Origin: Flavobacteriaceae bacterium GSB9
Lineage (GTDB): Bacteria; Bacteroidota; Bacteroidia; Flavobacteriales; Flavobacteriaceae
Direction of reading: 5' to 3'
DNA: 64,000 bases
Assembly (NCBI GenBank): GCA_022749295.1
Contig: CP062007.1
Coordinates: forward strand, 1,612,001-1,676,000
Part shown: piece by piece, positions 45,081-54,296 of the stretch
Layout of the letters: every line of letters starts with the position of its first letter
Position numbering within the stretch: the first letter of the stretch is position 1
Notes under the pieces: model-generated
What the model was told of the DNA's origin: nothing
Database searches by the model: none
The model's input: the letters and a program-made list of their open reading frames with translations, nothing else
Translations under genes and position numbers: made by a program

Positions 45081-45452
45081 TTATTCTTCTGTGCTATCTC
45101 CATCTTTATGCTCATCAACCACACCCACATCACGATACCGGCAACACGGGTGTACTGTAGCGTAAGCTTCATCAGTTGCCTTTAAATCTTTTAAATCATG
45201 ACCAACACCAAGAATCTGTACTTTTATGCTGTCTAGATTGGTTTTACGCTCGTCAAAATAAACTTTAAGTTCGTGTGTTTTTACATTCCAATTGGCACTT
45301 TTCACGCCTTTAGTATTTAAACAGGCTTTCTCTATTCTGCCCTTACACATCATACAAACGCCATCGACTTCTAAACTGGCCTTTGCATTTTTATTTTGGG
45401 CAAATGTTGCTGTTGCTATAAAAAGCAATACTGCTGTTGTTATGTTTTTCAT
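45081..45452 (-). CDS. Exported heavy-metal-associated (HMA) domain protein
   Basis: 123-aa protein with a signal peptide (1-19, ending TFAQ) and one ferredoxin-like HMA domain (about 25-90). The metal site is Cys33 and Cys36 in GVCMMCKGRIEKA, close to the GMxCxxC of copper chaperones. The C-terminal tail has a Cys pair and His (HPCCRYRD) and acidic residues. It is likely to bind copper or a related thiophilic metal in the periplasm. It lies 143 bases after a TonB receptor gene on the same strand. Confidence 0.85.
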   Translation of the reverse strand: MKNITTAVLLFIATATFAQNKNAKASLEVDGVCMMCKGRIEKACLNTKGVKSANWNVKTHELKVYFDERKTNLDSIKVQILGVGHDLKDLKATDEAYATVHPCCRYRDVGVVDEHKDGDSTEE

Positions 45453-45493
45453 ATTTCTAAGTTTTATAAATTATTTATTTTATTCTACTTTTC

Positions 45494-45590
45494 CGTCATC
45501 ATGCGAGACTTTAAGGAGGCGCAACAATCTTATTCTTTTAAGTTCAAACACGAGATTGCCAATTACCACTGTCTTCGTTAATACGGTTAA
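45494..45590 (-). repeat. Diverged copy of the CGTCATT..GCAATCT intergenic repeat
   Basis: CCGTCATCATGCGAG, then GGAGGCGCAACAATCTTAT, then CGAGATTGCC further on. The order and spacing recall the repeat at 37129-37195, with an insertion in the first arm. It fills the gap between the HMA and TonB-receptor genes. Confidence 0.4.
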
Positions 45591-45594
45591 TTTT

Positions 45595-47865
45595 CTATTT
45601 TATGTTAAATCTAAGACCCGCATAATATAAACTTCCAAAAATTGGACCGTACACAAAAGTAGTATCAAAATTTGAACCAAATGGGTCATTTGCTCCAACA
45701 ATTGGGTTAGGCTGCCTTAAATTGGTAATGTTCTCTCCTCCAAAATACAATTCCAATCGCGGTGAAAACACTTTTGTTATCTGCGCATTTAAAGTCGCTA
45801 CAGTTGGTGTCCTTTTTGGTAATCGATACTGCTCTGGGCTGTCCTCTGTTGAAGACAACCGTTGTTGCCCCAACCAATTAAATGTAGCATCAAACTTCCA
45901 TTTGCTATTGTTTTTAATAGCAGTTTCGTATCCTATATTTGCAAAAATACGGTGTTTGGGCACCAATGGTTTTTCTAATTTTCCACTATTGTAATCTGTT
46001 TTTACGTCATAAAGTTTATAGGCTGTTCGTAAATTAAACCGGTTGAACACATCATAATTCATTTCGAGTTGAAAACTGTTAGCATAACTTTTCCCTTCTA
46101 AATTATAAAAATTGACTTCCTGCGGATTTTCGAAATCGACAATAACTTGATTTTCAAAAGCGGTTCGATAATAATCAAAAGTAACATCTGCTTTTCGTCC
46201 AAAAAGATTAAACCCCTGTAAATACGAAAAGCCATAATTCCATGCTATTTCTGGGTCTAAACCATAAATATTTCCGGTTGTATTCAAAATATTAACGTGT
46301 CTTGATGTTGAAAATATTTTTTGGTTCTCAGCAAAAATATTAGCACTGCGCTTTCCCCTTCCAAAGGAAGCCCTAATAGCCGACTTTTCCCAAGGCGTGT
46401 AGCGCGCATGGAACCGGGGCGTTACAAACGTTCCCATTAAATTATGGTTATCGACACGAATACCTGCGGTTAAATTTAATTTATCTAAATTATTGTAGTT
46501 ATACTCAAAAAAAGCGCCCACCGAACGCTCGGTGCGTTCGTAATCTTGGTTTAAATTTTCCACATCTAACATTTCATCGTAATGATCGTATGTATAACTC
46601 AACCCGGTTTTTATTTTATGACGTGAGTCGCTAATAATTGAATTATATATAGCGTTAGCGTACAAACTATTATGTGTTATACCATATTGCTTTAAGCCAA
46701 AATACGACTCCTGTTTGTGGCTACTAAATGCTGTTTGCACACCTATGCTCTGCCAAGGAACTTCAGGGTTAACGTAGCCAAATTTAGCCGAAAGCTCGAA
46801 GCGTTTGGTATCGATTTCACTTCCCCATAGTTCGTCTCCGCTCAGCACAGGTTCATTATCAGTTAATTTATCTGTATCCGGATTAAAGTTTAATTGCCCC
46901 GTTTGCTTTTCATCATTTAAAAACTTCAAATTGATGAAACTTACAAAGCCTTTTTCTGTATCGGAATACTGCCAACGGTTCATCACATTAATTTGATGGT
47001 ATAGTGGCATATCTAAAAAACCATCGTCATTAACATCGTGTTTGTTGTTGTGCAAATTACCATGCAGATACAACCCCGTATGCCATTTGTCCGTAACTTT
47101 TGTATTCAAGTGGGTATTTAGTTCTAACCGTTCGCTTGATGCTCCGTACAAATTAACAAACAGTCTATCGTCTTTTGCAGGTTTAACCAACTCGGCGTTT
47201 ATTTGCCCGGCAATACTCTCGAAACCGTTTACTACACTGCCCGCTCCTTTTGTGATTTGAATGCTCTCCACCCAGGTTCCGGGAATAAAACTCAACCCAA
47301 ACGCTTGCGATGCCCCTCGAATAGATGGGATATTTTCGGTTGCTATTAAGATATACGGACTGGTAAGTCCCAACATTTTTATTTGTCGCGTTCCGGTTAT
47401 GGCATCGGCAAAATTCACATCGATAGATGGGTTGGTTTCAAAGCTTTCGGACAGGTTACAGCAAGCCGCCTTTAAAAGTTCGTCGCTACTTACCGTAAAG
47501 GTATTATCTGCTTTTAAATACGATTTTGATGTTGCTTGATTTCGCGAAGTAACCGTAACGGCATCTAAATTATCGGTGGGCTGAAGCCAATGTTTTATTT
47601 TTTCGGGTCTTGTAATAGTTAGTGTATCGGTTTTAAACCCCACATAGCTAACCACCATTTTTTTGTATTCAGGTTTGTATGGAAGCGTAAATTTTCCATC
47701 AATATTGGTTACCGTACCCACTTCGGTATTTAACCAATACACATTGGCGCCCACTAACCCAATGTTGTCGTTTTTTGAATTGGCTTCCAAAATAATGCCC
47801 TCTATTTTTTCCTGAGAAAACAGCATTGCTGGAAGCGTAAAAAGCACATAAAATATATGTTTCAT
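45595..47865 (-). CDS. TonB-dependent receptor (probably metal-related)
   Basis: 756-aa outer-membrane receptor. A signal peptide (about 1-17) and CarboxypepD_reg-like domain (about 20-100, IGLVGANVYWLNTEVGTVTNIDGKF) lead to the linker LDAVTVTSRNQ and a plug (about 115-230). The plug has an unusual Cys pair (KAACCNLSESFETNPSIDV) and the motif VESIQITKGAGSVVNGFESIAGQIN. A barrel of about 500 residues follows, ending YYAGLRFNIK. Its neighbours are an HMA protein and a HYC_CC_PP protein, so uptake of a metal or metal complex such as copper is a reasonable inference. Confidence 0.88.
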   Translation of the reverse strand: MKHIFYVLFTLPAMLFSQEKIEGIILEANSKNDNIGLVGANVYWLNTEVGTVTNIDGKFTLPYKPEYKKMVVSYVGFKTDTLTITRPEKIKHWLQPTDNLDAVTVTSRNQATSKSYLKADNTFTVSSDELLKAACCNLSESFETNPSIDVNFADAITGTRQIKMLGLTSPYILIATENIPSIRGASQAFGLSFIPGTWVESIQITKGAGSVVNGFESIAGQINAELVKPAKDDRLFVNLYGASSERLELNTHLNTKVTDKWHTGLYLHGNLHNNKHDVNDDGFLDMPLYHQINVMNRWQYSDTEKGFVSFINLKFLNDEKQTGQLNFNPDTDKLTDNEPVLSGDELWGSEIDTKRFELSAKFGYVNPEVPWQSIGVQTAFSSHKQESYFGLKQYGITHNSLYANAIYNSIISDSRHKIKTGLSYTYDHYDEMLDVENLNQDYERTERSVGAFFEYNYNNLDKLNLTAGIRVDNHNLMGTFVTPRFHARYTPWEKSAIRASFGRGKRSANIFAENQKIFSTSRHVNILNTTGNIYGLDPEIAWNYGFSYLQGFNLFGRKADVTFDYYRTAFENQVIVDFENPQEVNFYNLEGKSYANSFQLEMNYDVFNRFNLRTAYKLYDVKTDYNSGKLEKPLVPKHRIFANIGYETAIKNNSKWKFDATFNWLGQQRLSSTEDSPEQYRLPKRTPTVATLNAQITKVFSPRLELYFGGENITNLRQPNPIVGANDPFGSNFDTTFVYGPIFGSLYYAGLRFNIK

Positions 47866-47934
47866 TAGTAATGAAATTGAATATTGTTATTAAAAGTGAT
47901 TTGGTAAAAACCAATTCTTTGGTGATATTCAAAA

Positions 47935-48357
47935 TCAAATAATGAAAACTTGGTCGAGCAAATAAATATTAGCGACCAGTTTTGGAGGGGAATAATGTTT
48001 ATGTAGACTGTTTTGTTTAGGTAAGCTTTCTAAACCCTGTATATGGGAAACAGCTAAAACTGCTTGCATTTGCTGAAACTCAAAATTAAAATCTTCAAAT
48101 GATGACACATAGAGCTCTTCTTGACCTTTTATAAGCTCAATTTCACTCTTACAGCACGTTTTTTCTTGACTGCAACAAGTTTCTTTCTGAAGTATTGTTA
48201 TCGGTTTTGTATCACAATTTTCAGCTTCAATAAATACGGTTACATCTACCAAAACATCACCACAATAGTGTTTTTCAACCGCATAGGAGGCTGTTGAAAA
48301 CACAATCAATAGTGCCATTACAGACAAAAATAACTTATTAAATAGCTGTTTTATCAT
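47935..48357 (-). CDS. HYC_CC_PP family exported protein
   Basis: 140-aa protein with a signal peptide (about 1-26, ending SYA). The three features that name the family are present: HYC (EKHYCGDVLVDV), paired cysteines (KETCCSQEKTCCKSE) and a late PP (HYSPPKLV). Several His and six Cys suggest metal binding. Function is not established. It lies 69 bases before the TonB receptor gene and probably forms a unit with it and the HMA gene. Confidence 0.8.
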   Translation of the reverse strand: MIKQLFNKLFLSVMALLIVFSTASYAVEKHYCGDVLVDVTVFIEAENCDTKPITILQKETCCSQEKTCCKSEIELIKGQEELYVSSFEDFNFEFQQMQAVLAVSHIQGLESLPKQNSLHKHYSPPKLVANIYLLDQVFII

Positions 48358-48408
48358 GTTGCAAAATTACAAAAAAAAATATGGAATGTTTTGTTGATGG
48401 CTTAACGC

Positions 48409-48837
48409 TCAATGTTTCAATTTATGGTAATAAAAAGCGGGCAGTAACAAAATCAATATTATAGGCTGAATTAAAAACCTACGAATATTGAAAAACAAAT
48501 AATAATCTTCCTGCCTGGGATTGATCACAAAATACAAATACATAAAAATGAGCACAGCAAAAGCTATTGCATAAATAATTGCCGAAAATTTAACGATACT
48601 TCTATCCCTAAAAAAAAGATATAATATGCCCAATGAAATCACCGTATTCAAGCTATAACGCAATGTTGTAAAAGCCAGCAGTTTAGCTACTTCGCGGCGC
48701 GGACTATCAACATATAAATAGTCGTTTTGAAAAAAAGAAAGATAAGGATCATAAAACAGTGTGTCTTCAAAAAACCGAATTAAAACCAGTAAAAAAAACA
48801 GCGTGGCAATGCTCAAGTATTTTATGGCTTTACTCAT
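48409..48837 (-). CDS. Exosortase F-associated membrane protein
   Basis: 142-aa integral membrane protein with four helices (about 8-20, 55-75, 82-102, 118-136), lying right after an exosortase F gene. It carries the partner-family pattern RFFEDTLFYDPYLSFF near the N-terminus and RRFLIQPIILILLLP near the end. It overlaps the exosortase gene by 8 bases. The role is thought to be assisting XrtF; the substrate of the system is not evident in this window. Confidence 0.85.
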   Translation of the reverse strand: MSKAIKYLSIATLFFLLVLIRFFEDTLFYDPYLSFFQNDYLYVDSPRREVAKLLAFTTLRYSLNTVISLGILYLFFRDRSIVKFSAIIYAIAFAVLIFMYLYFVINPRQEDYYLFFNIRRFLIQPIILILLLPAFYYHKLKH

Positions 48838-49381
48838 GGCTATTCTTTATTTTAGAAAACCGGTTTACCCAAAAAATCCAAAGCAAAAATACCATACCGT
48901 AAATTATCGCCGGAAAAATTACGGCATGCAACATATCTTCGTATTCCGGATAGTGGTATAGCCCCAAAGTTAAAAGCGCAATTCGTAACAAGTTTACCGA
49001 ATAAATTAAAACACTTCCCGAAAGGATATAAAAAAACGTCGTTTTCCATGTACCAGCAAAGGCTACAATAAACGACAGAAACAGAATAATTACACTAATG
49101 GCATTGCAGCCTTCTATCACGCGCGCCAAATAATTTCCGTTTAAAATCATTTTTAAGGACGGCTCATCAGGGTGTGGTATTACTTCAACATTATAACCTA
49201 ATGTTTCAATAATAGCTCCACTTTGCTTGCCCACCATGTAGGTCATGTAATCTGGATAAAAATTGGTTCCATTAGAAGATTGCAGGTAAAATTTGTAAGC
49301 CACAGACAAAATACCATACACAACCAAAAACGTCAAAATAAATTTTATTACCGATTTATATTTCAAAAAAAGTGTTTTCAA
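48830..49381 (-). CDS. xrtF: Exosortase family protein XrtF
   Basis: 183-aa membrane transpeptidase-like protein of the exosortase/archaeosortase family. The catalytic set is visible: Cys92 in EGCNAISV, Arg133 in NLLRIALL and His152 in LHAVIFP, each at the usual helix ends. Exosortases cleave sorting tails of surface proteins. Exosortase F is the Flavobacteriaceae type and usually has a single partner gene, as here. No substrate with a recognisable exosortase tail was found in the window. Confidence 0.9.
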   Translation of the reverse strand: MKTLFLKYKSVIKFILTFLVVYGILSVAYKFYLQSSNGTNFYPDYMTYMVGKQSGAIIETLGYNVEVIPHPDEPSLKMILNGNYLARVIEGCNAISVIILFLSFIVAFAGTWKTTFFYILSGSVLIYSVNLLRIALLTLGLYHYPEYEDMLHAVIFPAIIYGMVFLLWIFWVNRFSKIKNSHE

Positions 49382-49540
49382 AAAAATTAATTAAAAACTG
49401 AATTCCGAAATTACGTCTTTTTAAATACTTTTGCTCAACAATCGAGGATTTATTAGCTTGGATTTTCTATTGAAATTTGAAAATTTTCGACTTAAAACTA
49501 ATAATTTCGATTGATTCGCATACACCTAATTTTTCAAATT

Positions 49541-49996
49541 ATGATTTTTGAGCAGCTAAAACCAGAGGTAAATAACATTATTTTAAATGAAAAAAAAACG
49601 GTTGACGAACGCCTTTTGGACATTTGCCAATTGCTCGAAAAACACATCAACTACTACAATTGGGTGGGTTTTTATTTTAAAAATGGCGATAAAGAAGAAC
49701 TAAAGTTAGGCCCTTATGTTGGCGCACCTACAGACCATACCATTATCCCCTTCGGAAAGGGTATTTGTGGGCAAGTAGCCGTAAGCAACCAAAATTTTGT
49801 AGTACCCGATGTTTCTGCACAAGACAACTATATAGCATGTAGTATTACGGTAAAGGCCGAAATTGTTATTCCTATTTTTGTAAATGGCGAAAACATTGGG
49901 CAGATTGATATCGACTCGAACACGACCGACCCGTTTACTGAAGACGACGAACGTTTTTTGGAGTTTATTTGTGCTAAAGTGACCGAAATTTTATAA
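49541..49996 (+). CDS. GAF-domain protein, free methionine-R-sulfoxide reductase-like
   Basis: 151-aa single-GAF-domain protein. The motif GKGICGQVA...VPDVSAQDNYIACS...AEIVIPI matches fRMsr (MsrC) enzymes, which reduce free Met-R-sulfoxide. Cys76 and Cys100 are 24 residues apart like E. coli Cys94 and Cys118. The first of the three fRMsr cysteines (E. coli Cys84) is replaced by His66, so the recycling mechanism would differ. The start at 49541 is chosen over TTG at 49511. A -7 element TACTTTTG lies at 49426-49433. Confidence 0.8.
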   Translation: MIFEQLKPEVNNIILNEKKTVDERLLDICQLLEKHINYYNWVGFYFKNGDKEELKLGPYVGAPTDHTIIPFGKGICGQVAVSNQNFVVPDVSAQDNYIACSITVKAEIVIPIFVNGENIGQIDIDSNTTDPFTEDDERFLEFICAKVTEIL

Positions 49997-50132
49997 TGAT
50001 AGCCAAAAGCGAAACAAAAAATTAGCACCTCAGTTTTATTGATTTCGCAATCTATGTTAACAACTTTGGTTTTTCGTTAAAAAATCACCCCTTTTTTCAG
50101 GAGGTTTCAACCAATTTTTTATTGGAAATAAG

Positions 50133-50140
50133 TACTTTTG
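50133..50140 (+). promoter_or_regulatory. Likely -7 element of the purH promoter
   Basis: TACTTTTG matches TAnnTTTG exactly, 66 bases before the purH ATG. A TTTC at 50105-50108 could act as a weak distal box. The 209-base gap before purH holds no other recognisable element. Confidence 0.45.
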
Positions 50141-50205
50141 CAATTATTTAAAACTTTCGGGAAACTCCCTTTTAAACGGCAAAAATTAACACATAATTAT
50201 CAGCA

Positions 50206-51738
50206 ATGAGCAACGAAAAAACCATTAAATCGGCATTAATCTCTGTATTTAGTAAAGATGGCTTAGAGCCAATCGTTAAAGAATTAGACAAACAAGGCGT
50301 TACCATTTATTCTACTGGTGGCACCGAAAAATTTATAAATGATTTAGGTATCAAAGTTGTTCCTGTTGAAGACGTGACCTCCTACCCTTCCATTCTTGGT
50401 GGGCGTGTAAAAACCTTACACCCAAAAGTTTTTGGAGGTATTTTAAACCGCCAAAACCATGAAGGCGATGTGGCCGAATTGTCCGAATACGACATCCCAC
50501 AAATCGATGTGGTAATTGTAGATCTTTACCCTTTTGAAAAAACCGTAGCGTCTGGCGCTAGTAACCAAGATATTATTGAAAAAATCGACATCGGTGGTAT
50601 TTCATTAATCCGTGCAGCAGCAAAAAATTACGCCGATGTTATTTGTGTATCTTCAGTTGATGACTATGCCGAATTTTTAGAATTAATTTCTGCCAACAAA
50701 GGTTCTATTTCTGAAGAAAACAGAAAGCGTTTTGCAACTAAAGCCTTTAATGTGTCATCACACTACGATTCCGCTATTTTCAACTACTTCAATCAAAACA
50801 ACGAAGAAACTGTATTGAAAATCAGCGAAAACAAAGGCAAAGTATTGCGTTACGGGGAAAACCCACACCAAAAAGGCTTTTTCTTTGGCGATTTTGATGA
50901 ACTGTTTACCAAGCTTCACGGCAAGGAATTGAGCTACAACAACCTTTTGGATGTTGATGCCGCAGTAAATTTAATGTTAGAATTTAAGAACGATGCACCA
51001 ACATTCGCCATTTTAAAACATAACAACGCCTGTGGTTTGGCGCAGCGAGATACGTTGCATCAAGCTTATGTTGACGCCCTAGCCGGCGACCCTGTTTCGG
51101 CGTTTGGTGGCGTGTTAATTAGTAACACAACAATTGATTTGGCTACTGCCGAAGAAATCCACAAACTGTTCTGTGAAGTGGTTATTGCTCCAGATTTTGC
51201 TTCCGAAGCTTTAGAGTTGTTACAAGGCAAGAAAAACAGAATTTTATTGAAAATTCATGATATCGACATGCCAAAAACCAACGTTAGAAGTTGCCTAAAC
51301 GGTATTTTGGTTCAAGATAGAAATGAAGTTACCGATAAAGCAGAAGATTTAAAAAATGTAACCGAGACTCAGCCAACACAGGAGCAAATTGAAGATTTAT
51401 TGTTCGCATCAAAAATATGCAAGCATACCAAATCGAACACCATTGTCTTGGCAAAAAATAAGCAACTTTGTGCCAGCGGAACAGGACAAACCAGTCGTGT
51501 TGATGCCCTTCAGCAAGCTATTCATAAAGCAAAATCTTTTGATTTTGAATTGAACGGTGCCGTTATGGCCAGCGATGCCTTTTTCCCATTTCCAGACTGT
51601 GTTGAAATCGCCAACAAAGCAGGAATTTCAGCAGTAATCCAACCAGGAGGCTCTATAAAAGATCAATTGAGTATTGATTATTGCAATGAAAATGGTGTAG
51701 CAATGGTGATGACAGGTACGCGCCATTTCAAACATTAG
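50206..51738 (+). CDS. purH: Bifunctional AICAR transformylase / IMP cyclohydrolase PurH
   Basis: 510-aa enzyme for the last two steps of IMP synthesis. The N-terminal MGS-like cyclohydrolase domain (about 1-190) has KSALISVFSKDGLEPIVKEL and STGGTEKFI, and GGRVKTLHPKVFGGIL. The C-terminal transformylase domain (about 195-510) has the catalytic Lys-His of ILKHNNACG, plus SDAFFPFPDCVEIA and IQPGGSIKDQ. Normal length and single frame. It lies upstream of mreB, as in other Flavobacteriaceae. Confidence 0.97.
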   Translation: MSNEKTIKSALISVFSKDGLEPIVKELDKQGVTIYSTGGTEKFINDLGIKVVPVEDVTSYPSILGGRVKTLHPKVFGGILNRQNHEGDVAELSEYDIPQIDVVIVDLYPFEKTVASGASNQDIIEKIDIGGISLIRAAAKNYADVICVSSVDDYAEFLELISANKGSISEENRKRFATKAFNVSSHYDSAIFNYFNQNNEETVLKISENKGKVLRYGENPHQKGFFFGDFDELFTKLHGKELSYNNLLDVDAAVNLMLEFKNDAPTFAILKHNNACGLAQRDTLHQAYVDALAGDPVSAFGGVLISNTTIDLATAEEIHKLFCEVVIAPDFASEALELLQGKKNRILLKIHDIDMPKTNVRSCLNGILVQDRNEVTDKAEDLKNVTETQPTQEQIEDLLFASKICKHTKSNTIVLAKNKQLCASGTGQTSRVDALQQAIHKAKSFDFELNGAVMASDAFFPFPDCVEIANKAGISAVIQPGGSIKDQLSIDYCNENGVAMVMTGTRHFKH

Positions 51739-51755
51739 TAAACACATCAAAATTA

Positions 51756-51839
51756 GGTTCAAATTCTATTTTAAACCATCCAAAAACCCACAAAAGGCGT
51801 ATAAGTACCATAGGCATTATTTAAAATTTAATTTGAACC
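51756..51839. repeat. Long inverted repeat between purH and mreB
   Basis: GGTTCAAATTCTATTTTAAA at 51756-51775 pairs with 51820-51839 in 18 of 20 positions, with a 44-base loop. There is no T run, so it is not a standard terminator. It is centred about 120 bases before mreB. Confidence 0.6.
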
Positions 51840-51918
51840 TTTTAAAACTCATATATTTACTAACTTTTATTACTTTTACGAGATTCGTTTTTTAACCGTA
51901 AACAACTTTTAATAGCAC

Positions 51919-52947
51919 ATGGGATTTTTTGATTTCTTAACAGAAGAAATTGCAATAGATTTAGGTACTGCAAATACACTTATTATTCACAACGACAAGG
52001 TTGTTGTTGACGCCCCTTCAATAGTAGCTCGTGACAGAATTTCTGGAAAAATAATTGCTGTGGGGCAGCAAGCCAGTTTAATGCAAGGCAAAACCCATGA
52101 AAACATAAAAACCATCCGTCCTTTAAAAGACGGTGTAATTGCCGATTTTGATGCTTCGGAGCAAATGATAAGTATGTTCATTAAAAACATTCCAGCATTA
52201 AAAAAGAAGTTTTTTACACCAGCTCTACGTATGGTTATTTGTATTCCTTCAGGAATTACTGAAGTAGAAATGCGTGCCGTAAAAGAAAGTGCCGAGCGCG
52301 TTAACGGAAAAGAAGTTTACCTTATCCACGAGCCTATGGCAGCGGCTATTGGTATTGGTGTTGACATTATGCAACCAAAAGGTAACATGGTGGTCGATAT
52401 AGGTGGTGGTACTACCGAAATTGCCGTGATTGCTTTAGGCGGGATTGTTTGTGATAAATCGGTTAAAATTGCGGGCGATGTGTTTACCAACGATATTGTG
52501 TATTATATGCGTACCCAACACAACCTGTATGTGGGTGAGCGTACAGCCGAAAAAATAAAAATCCAGATTGGTGCAGCTACCGAAGATTTGGAGTTGCCAC
52601 CAGAAGACATGAGCGTTCAAGGGCGTGATTTGTTAACCGGTAAGCCTAAACAAGTATCGATTTCGTACCGTGAAATTGCTAAAGCGTTGGATAAATCTAT
52701 TTTACGAATTGAAGATGCCGTTATGGAAACCTTATCGCAAACCCCACCAGAATTAGCTGCCGATATTTACAATACAGGTATTTACTTAGCTGGTGGAGGC
52801 TCGATGCTACGCGGTTTAGACAAACGTTTATCGCAAAAAACAGACTTGCCTGTTTACATTGCAGAAGACCCATTGCGTGCCGTTGTAAGAGGAACCGGTA
52901 TTACGCTAAAAAACCTAACTAAATACAAAAGTGTATTGATTAAATAA
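51919..52947 (+). CDS. mreB: Rod shape-determining protein MreB
   Basis: 342-aa bacterial actin that organises peripheral peptidoglycan synthesis. ATPase motifs are present: phosphate 1 AIDLGTANTLI (about 11-21), phosphate 2 VVDIGGGTTEIAVIALGG (about 160) and the adenosine motif IYLAGGGSMLRGL (about 293). The N-terminal amphipathic MGFFDFL should bind membrane. It is the first gene of mreBCD-mrdA-rodA. Confidence 0.97.
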   Translation: MGFFDFLTEEIAIDLGTANTLIIHNDKVVVDAPSIVARDRISGKIIAVGQQASLMQGKTHENIKTIRPLKDGVIADFDASEQMISMFIKNIPALKKKFFTPALRMVICIPSGITEVEMRAVKESAERVNGKEVYLIHEPMAAAIGIGVDIMQPKGNMVVDIGGGTTEIAVIALGGIVCDKSVKIAGDVFTNDIVYYMRTQHNLYVGERTAEKIKIQIGAATEDLELPPEDMSVQGRDLLTGKPKQVSISYREIAKALDKSILRIEDAVMETLSQTPPELAADIYNTGIYLAGGGSMLRGLDKRLSQKTDLPVYIAEDPLRAVVRGTGITLKNLTKYKSVLIK

Positions 52948-52970
52948 GCAGAAAAAAGAGGCAGAGGCAG

Positions 52971-53789
52971 ATGCAACAGATTATTAATTTTATAATAAGA
53001 AACAAAAACTTTTTGTTGTTCTTGTTGCTGTTTTGCTTGTCTTTGCTGTTCACCATTCAGTCGCATACGTATCACACGAGTAAATTCATCAACTCAGCCA
53101 ATTTCTTAACTGGTGGGGTTTACAATTCCATAAACAGCATCAGTAGCTATTTTAATTTAAAATCGCAAAACAAAATACTTTCTGATGAAAACCGTAAACT
53201 ACGGGCCATGCTTCAAAATGCTGTAATCAAAGAAGATTCCGTATACGTAGATAGTGTTACATTCAACAAAGCCTATCGGTTTTACACAGCCAACATCATA
53301 AAGAACAGCTATTCGCTAACCGATAACTACTTAACCATCAACAAAGGCAAGAAAGACAGCATTAAACAAGATTTTGGTGTTATTTCGTCGAAGGGCATTG
53401 TGGGTATAATTGACAAAACCAGTCGCCGATTCGCAACGGTACTTTCAATATTAAACACAACAAGCAGAATTAGTGCTCAACTAAAAAGAACCAATCATTT
53501 TGGTACTCTAAAATGGGATGGCAAGAACCCTGCTTTGGTCCAGCTTATCGATATTCCTAAAATAGCTCCAGTACAAAAAGGTGATACTATAATAACTTCT
53601 GGGCGTTCCTCTATTTTCCCAAAAGGAGTTCCTATTGGAGTTGTTGAAGGTTTTGCATTGGATGCCGCCGAAAACTACTATGAAATAGACATCAATCTAT
53701 TTAACGACATGACAAATCTGGAGCATGTTTATATTATTGAAAACGTTAACCGGGCCGAAATCAATAACCTATTGGATAACGACGAATAA
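52971..53789 (+). CDS. mreC: Rod shape-determining protein MreC
   Basis: 272-aa bitopic protein: one membrane helix (about 10-27), a coiled coil (about 60-90) and a periplasmic beta domain (about 105-265) with GVISSKGIVGIIDKTSRRFA and TIITSGRSSIFPKGVPIG motifs. It links MreB to PBP2 and RodA. It lies 23 bases after mreB and abuts mreD with no gap. Confidence 0.93.
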   Translation: MQQIINFIIRNKNFLLFLLLFCLSLLFTIQSHTYHTSKFINSANFLTGGVYNSINSISSYFNLKSQNKILSDENRKLRAMLQNAVIKEDSVYVDSVTFNKAYRFYTANIIKNSYSLTDNYLTINKGKKDSIKQDFGVISSKGIVGIIDKTSRRFATVLSILNTTSRISAQLKRTNHFGTLKWDGKNPALVQLIDIPKIAPVQKGDTIITSGRSSIFPKGVPIGVVEGFALDAAENYYEIDINLFNDMTNLEHVYIIENVNRAEINNLLDNDE

Positions 53790-54296
53790 ATGAACAATCT
53801 ATTCTCCATTCATACCGTCCGTTTTATAACCTTGATTTTGGTTCAAGTTTTGATTTTAAACCACATAAACTTTTTGGGCTATATCAACCCATATATTTAT
53901 ATTTTGTTTATTGCGCTGTTCCCTATTAAACATAACCGTATTATCGTAATGCTACTGGGGTTTTTACTTGGGCTAATTATCGATTTGTTTCTAGACACTG
54001 GCGGTATTCATGCCGGGGCCTCTGTGGTTATTGCCTATTTACGCCCAACGATATTAAAATCTTCTTTCGGCACCGTTTACGAACACCAAAGTGTTAAGTT
54101 CAACTCTATAGATTTTGGTTCAAAACTCACCTATTTCACATTTCTAACTGTAATACATCATTTTGTTCTATTTTCTTTAGAAATTTTTAGCTTTTCAAAA
54201 ATACTTTTGGTGCTACAAAAAACGTTATTCTCCAGTATATTTACTATCTTATTGAGTGTGATAGTAACCATTATTTTCAGTAGAAAAACGAAATGA
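53790..54296 (+). CDS. mreD: Rod shape-determining protein MreD
   Basis: 168-aa membrane protein with about five helices and the MreD pattern LLGFLLGLIIDLFLDTGGIHAGASVVIAYLRP. It starts directly after the mreC stop and overlaps mrdA by four bases, indicating translational coupling. Position and topology make the call secure although the family is poorly conserved. Confidence 0.88.
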   Translation: MNNLFSIHTVRFITLILVQVLILNHINFLGYINPYIYILFIALFPIKHNRIIVMLLGFLLGLIIDLFLDTGGIHAGASVVIAYLRPTILKSSFGTVYEHQSVKFNSIDFGSKLTYFTFLTVIHHFVLFSLEIFSFSKILLVLQKTLFSSIFTILLSVIVTIIFSRKTK

